Assembly: GCF_001426665.1 (NCBI RefSeq)
Contig: NZ_LMEY01000001.1
Coordinates: forward strand, 1,267,179 to 1,331,178
Origin: Rhizobium sp. Root1334
Lineage (GTDB): Bacteria > Pseudomonadota > Alphaproteobacteria > Rhizobiales > Rhizobiaceae
DNA length: 64,000 nucleotides
Direction: 5' to 3'
Shown: positions 63,011 to 64,000 of the stretch, piece by piece
Numbering within the stretch: position 1 is the first letter of the stretch
Layout: each line of letters starts with the position of its first letter
Notes under the pieces: generated by a model
Told to the model about the DNA's origin: nothing
Seen by the model: only the letters and a program-made list of their open reading frames with translations
Database searches by the model: none
Made by a program: the position numbers and the translations under genes

Positions 63011-63916
63011 ATGACCGAAAAATCCCCCGCCAACAATCTTCCAGCAGGCTACGAAGTCCCGAAAGTCTGGACCTGGGACAAGGCCAATGGCGGCGCGTTT
63101 GCCAGCATCAACCGGCCGATCGCCGGGCCGACGCATGACAAGGTGCTGCCGGTCGGAAAACATCCGCTGCAGCTCTATTCGCTCGGCACGCCGAATGGCG
63201 TCAAGGTGACGATCATGCTCGAGGAACTGCTGGCGGCAGGGCACAAGGGTGCGGAATATGATGCCTGGCTGATCAAGATCGGCGATGGCGACCAGTTCGG
63301 TTCTGGCTTCGTCGGCGTCAATCCGAATTCGAAGATCCCGGCATTGATGGACCATGCGCCAAAGGACGGCGGCGCTCCGGTGCGCACCTTCGAATCCGCC
63401 TCGATCATGGTTTATCTCGCCGAAAAATTCGGCGCATTCCTGCCCACTGATCTGCGCACCCGCACCGAGACATTCAACTGGCTGTTCTGGCAGATGGGCT
63501 CCGCCCCGTTCCTCGGTGGCGGTTTTGGCCATTTCTATGCCTATGCGCCGATGCACATCCAGTATGCGATCGATCGCTATGCCATGGAGGTGAAGCGCCA
63601 GCTCGACGTGCTCGACCGGCATCTGGCCGACAACCAATTCATGGCAGGCTCCGAGTACACGATTGCCGACATGGCCATCTGGCCGTGGTACGGTAATCTG
63701 GCACTCGGCCAGGCCTATGGCGATGCCGGCACCTTCCTCGATGTGCAGAGCTACAAGAACGTCCAGCGCTGGACGGCCGAAATTGCGGCCCGCCCGGCGG
63801 TCAAGCGCGGCCGCATGGTCAACCGCACGAGCGGCGATCCATCCGAACAATTGCATGAACGCCACGATGCCTCCGACTTCGATACGAAGACGCAGGACAA
63901 GATTGTAAAGGCGTAA
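63011..63916 (+). CDS. yghU: Glutathione-dependent disulfide-bond oxidoreductase YghU
   Basis: 301 residues with AAGGA upstream. The Nu-class glutathione transferase pattern is clear: 'HPLQLYSLGTPNGVKVTIML' (TPNG active-site loop), 'NPNSKIPALMDHAP' (cis-Pro loop), 'FESASIMVYLAEKFG' (GSH-binding Glu-Ser), and 'LFWQMGSAPFLGGGFGHFYA' in the C-terminal domain. It reduces disulfides such as 2-hydroxyethyl disulfide with two bound GSH. Followed twelve bases later by the truncated gene. Confidence 0.95.
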   Translation: MTEKSPANNLPAGYEVPKVWTWDKANGGAFASINRPIAGPTHDKVLPVGKHPLQLYSLGTPNGVKVTIMLEELLAAGHKGAEYDAWLIKIGDGDQFGSGFVGVNPNSKIPALMDHAPKDGGAPVRTFESASIMVYLAEKFGAFLPTDLRTRTETFNWLFWQMGSAPFLGGGFGHFYAYAPMHIQYAIDRYAMEVKRQLDVLDRHLADNQFMAGSEYTIADMAIWPWYGNLALGQAYGDAGTFLDVQSYKNVQRWTAEIAARPAVKRGRMVNRTSGDPSEQLHERHDASDFDTKTQDKIVKA

Positions 63917-63928
63917 GGAGAGACTAGC

Positions 63929-64000
63929 ATGGCTAAACGGCCCGAGATGACAAAACACAGGGGCTTTCCCTCCGGCATGCCGGGCCATGGTCATCACTTC
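63929..64000 (+). CDS. Start of a gene cut by the window end
   Basis: 24 codons visible from the ATG at 63929, with AAGGAG eight bases upstream. The start MAKRPEMTKHRGFPSGMPGH is Gly/His/Pro rich. Probably co-transcribed with yghU. Family not recognisable from this much sequence. Confidence 0.6.
   Translation, partial: MAKRPEMTKHRGFPSGMPGHGHHF

Overview
The window comes from an alphaproteobacterium of the Rhizobiales, most likely Rhizobiaceae (Rhizobium/Agrobacterium group). The evidence is the cycM|kdsB-pheA and rimP-nusA-ylxR-infB gene orders, two Omp2/RopA-type porins, a DUF2865 protein, a small alphaproteobacterial SRP RNA, two classes of rhizobial palindromic repeat and RirA-type iron boxes (TGA-N9-TCA). 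Most of it is GC-rich chromosome. Exceptions are a mobile island at the left end and an AT-rich two-gene insertion near the right end.

Region 1-10,300 is a compact mobile island: tyrosine integrase (cut by the window edge), a full HK97-type head module (adaptor, portal, protease, connector, capsid), large terminase and HNH nuclease, and two early proteins. An XRE regulator plus a membrane protein are encoded on the opposite strand. No tail, baseplate, lysis or small-terminase gene is recognisable, and the integrase sits where tail genes would follow. This is the layout of a capsid-forming phage satellite (cf-PICI-like) rather than a complete prophage.

Region 10,387-31,300 is chromosomal housekeeping: an MltF-like transglycosylase with an outer-membrane protein, a lipoprotein esterase, small BON and DUF982 proteins, an AEC transporter, cytochrome c, kdsB, pheA, porin, nudC, HIT protein, SRP RNA, dnaX, ybaB, DUF2865, MOSC, recR, a lytic transglycosylase reshaped by a palindromic repeat, an ArsR-SRPBCC pair and an MFS exporter. 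Region 31,450-40,990 holds the rimP-nusA-ylxR-infB operon with a leader hairpin, then DoxX, a SelT/SelW/SelH-like protein, a YqaA-like membrane protein, a phosphohexomutase and tRNA-Leu(CAG).

Region 41,030-48,640 is an iron-acquisition locus: an AraC regulator diverges from a TonB siderophore receptor, followed by a periplasmic binding protein, a DUF2218-SIP ferric reductase, and a secreted protein that joins a HasA-hemophore-like N-terminal domain to calcium-binding RTX repeats. IRO boxes precede both the receptor and the hemophore-like gene. An Rrf2 regulator and a second porin follow.

Region 50,290-58,490 is an amide uptake and hydrolysis operon: a cytosolic AmiC-like sensor, an AmiR-like ANTAR antiterminator, two ABC permeases, a binding protein, a formamidase and a double ATPase. 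A leader with an intrinsic terminator and an overlapping hexaloop hairpin precedes it, as expected for ANTAR antitermination. Region 58,540-64,000 has a LacI regulator divergent from a PhyH dioxygenase, a pccB gene broken by an apparent 20-nt deletion, two AT-rich genes of unknown function, yghU, and a gene cut by the window end. No CRISPR array or rRNA gene was seen.
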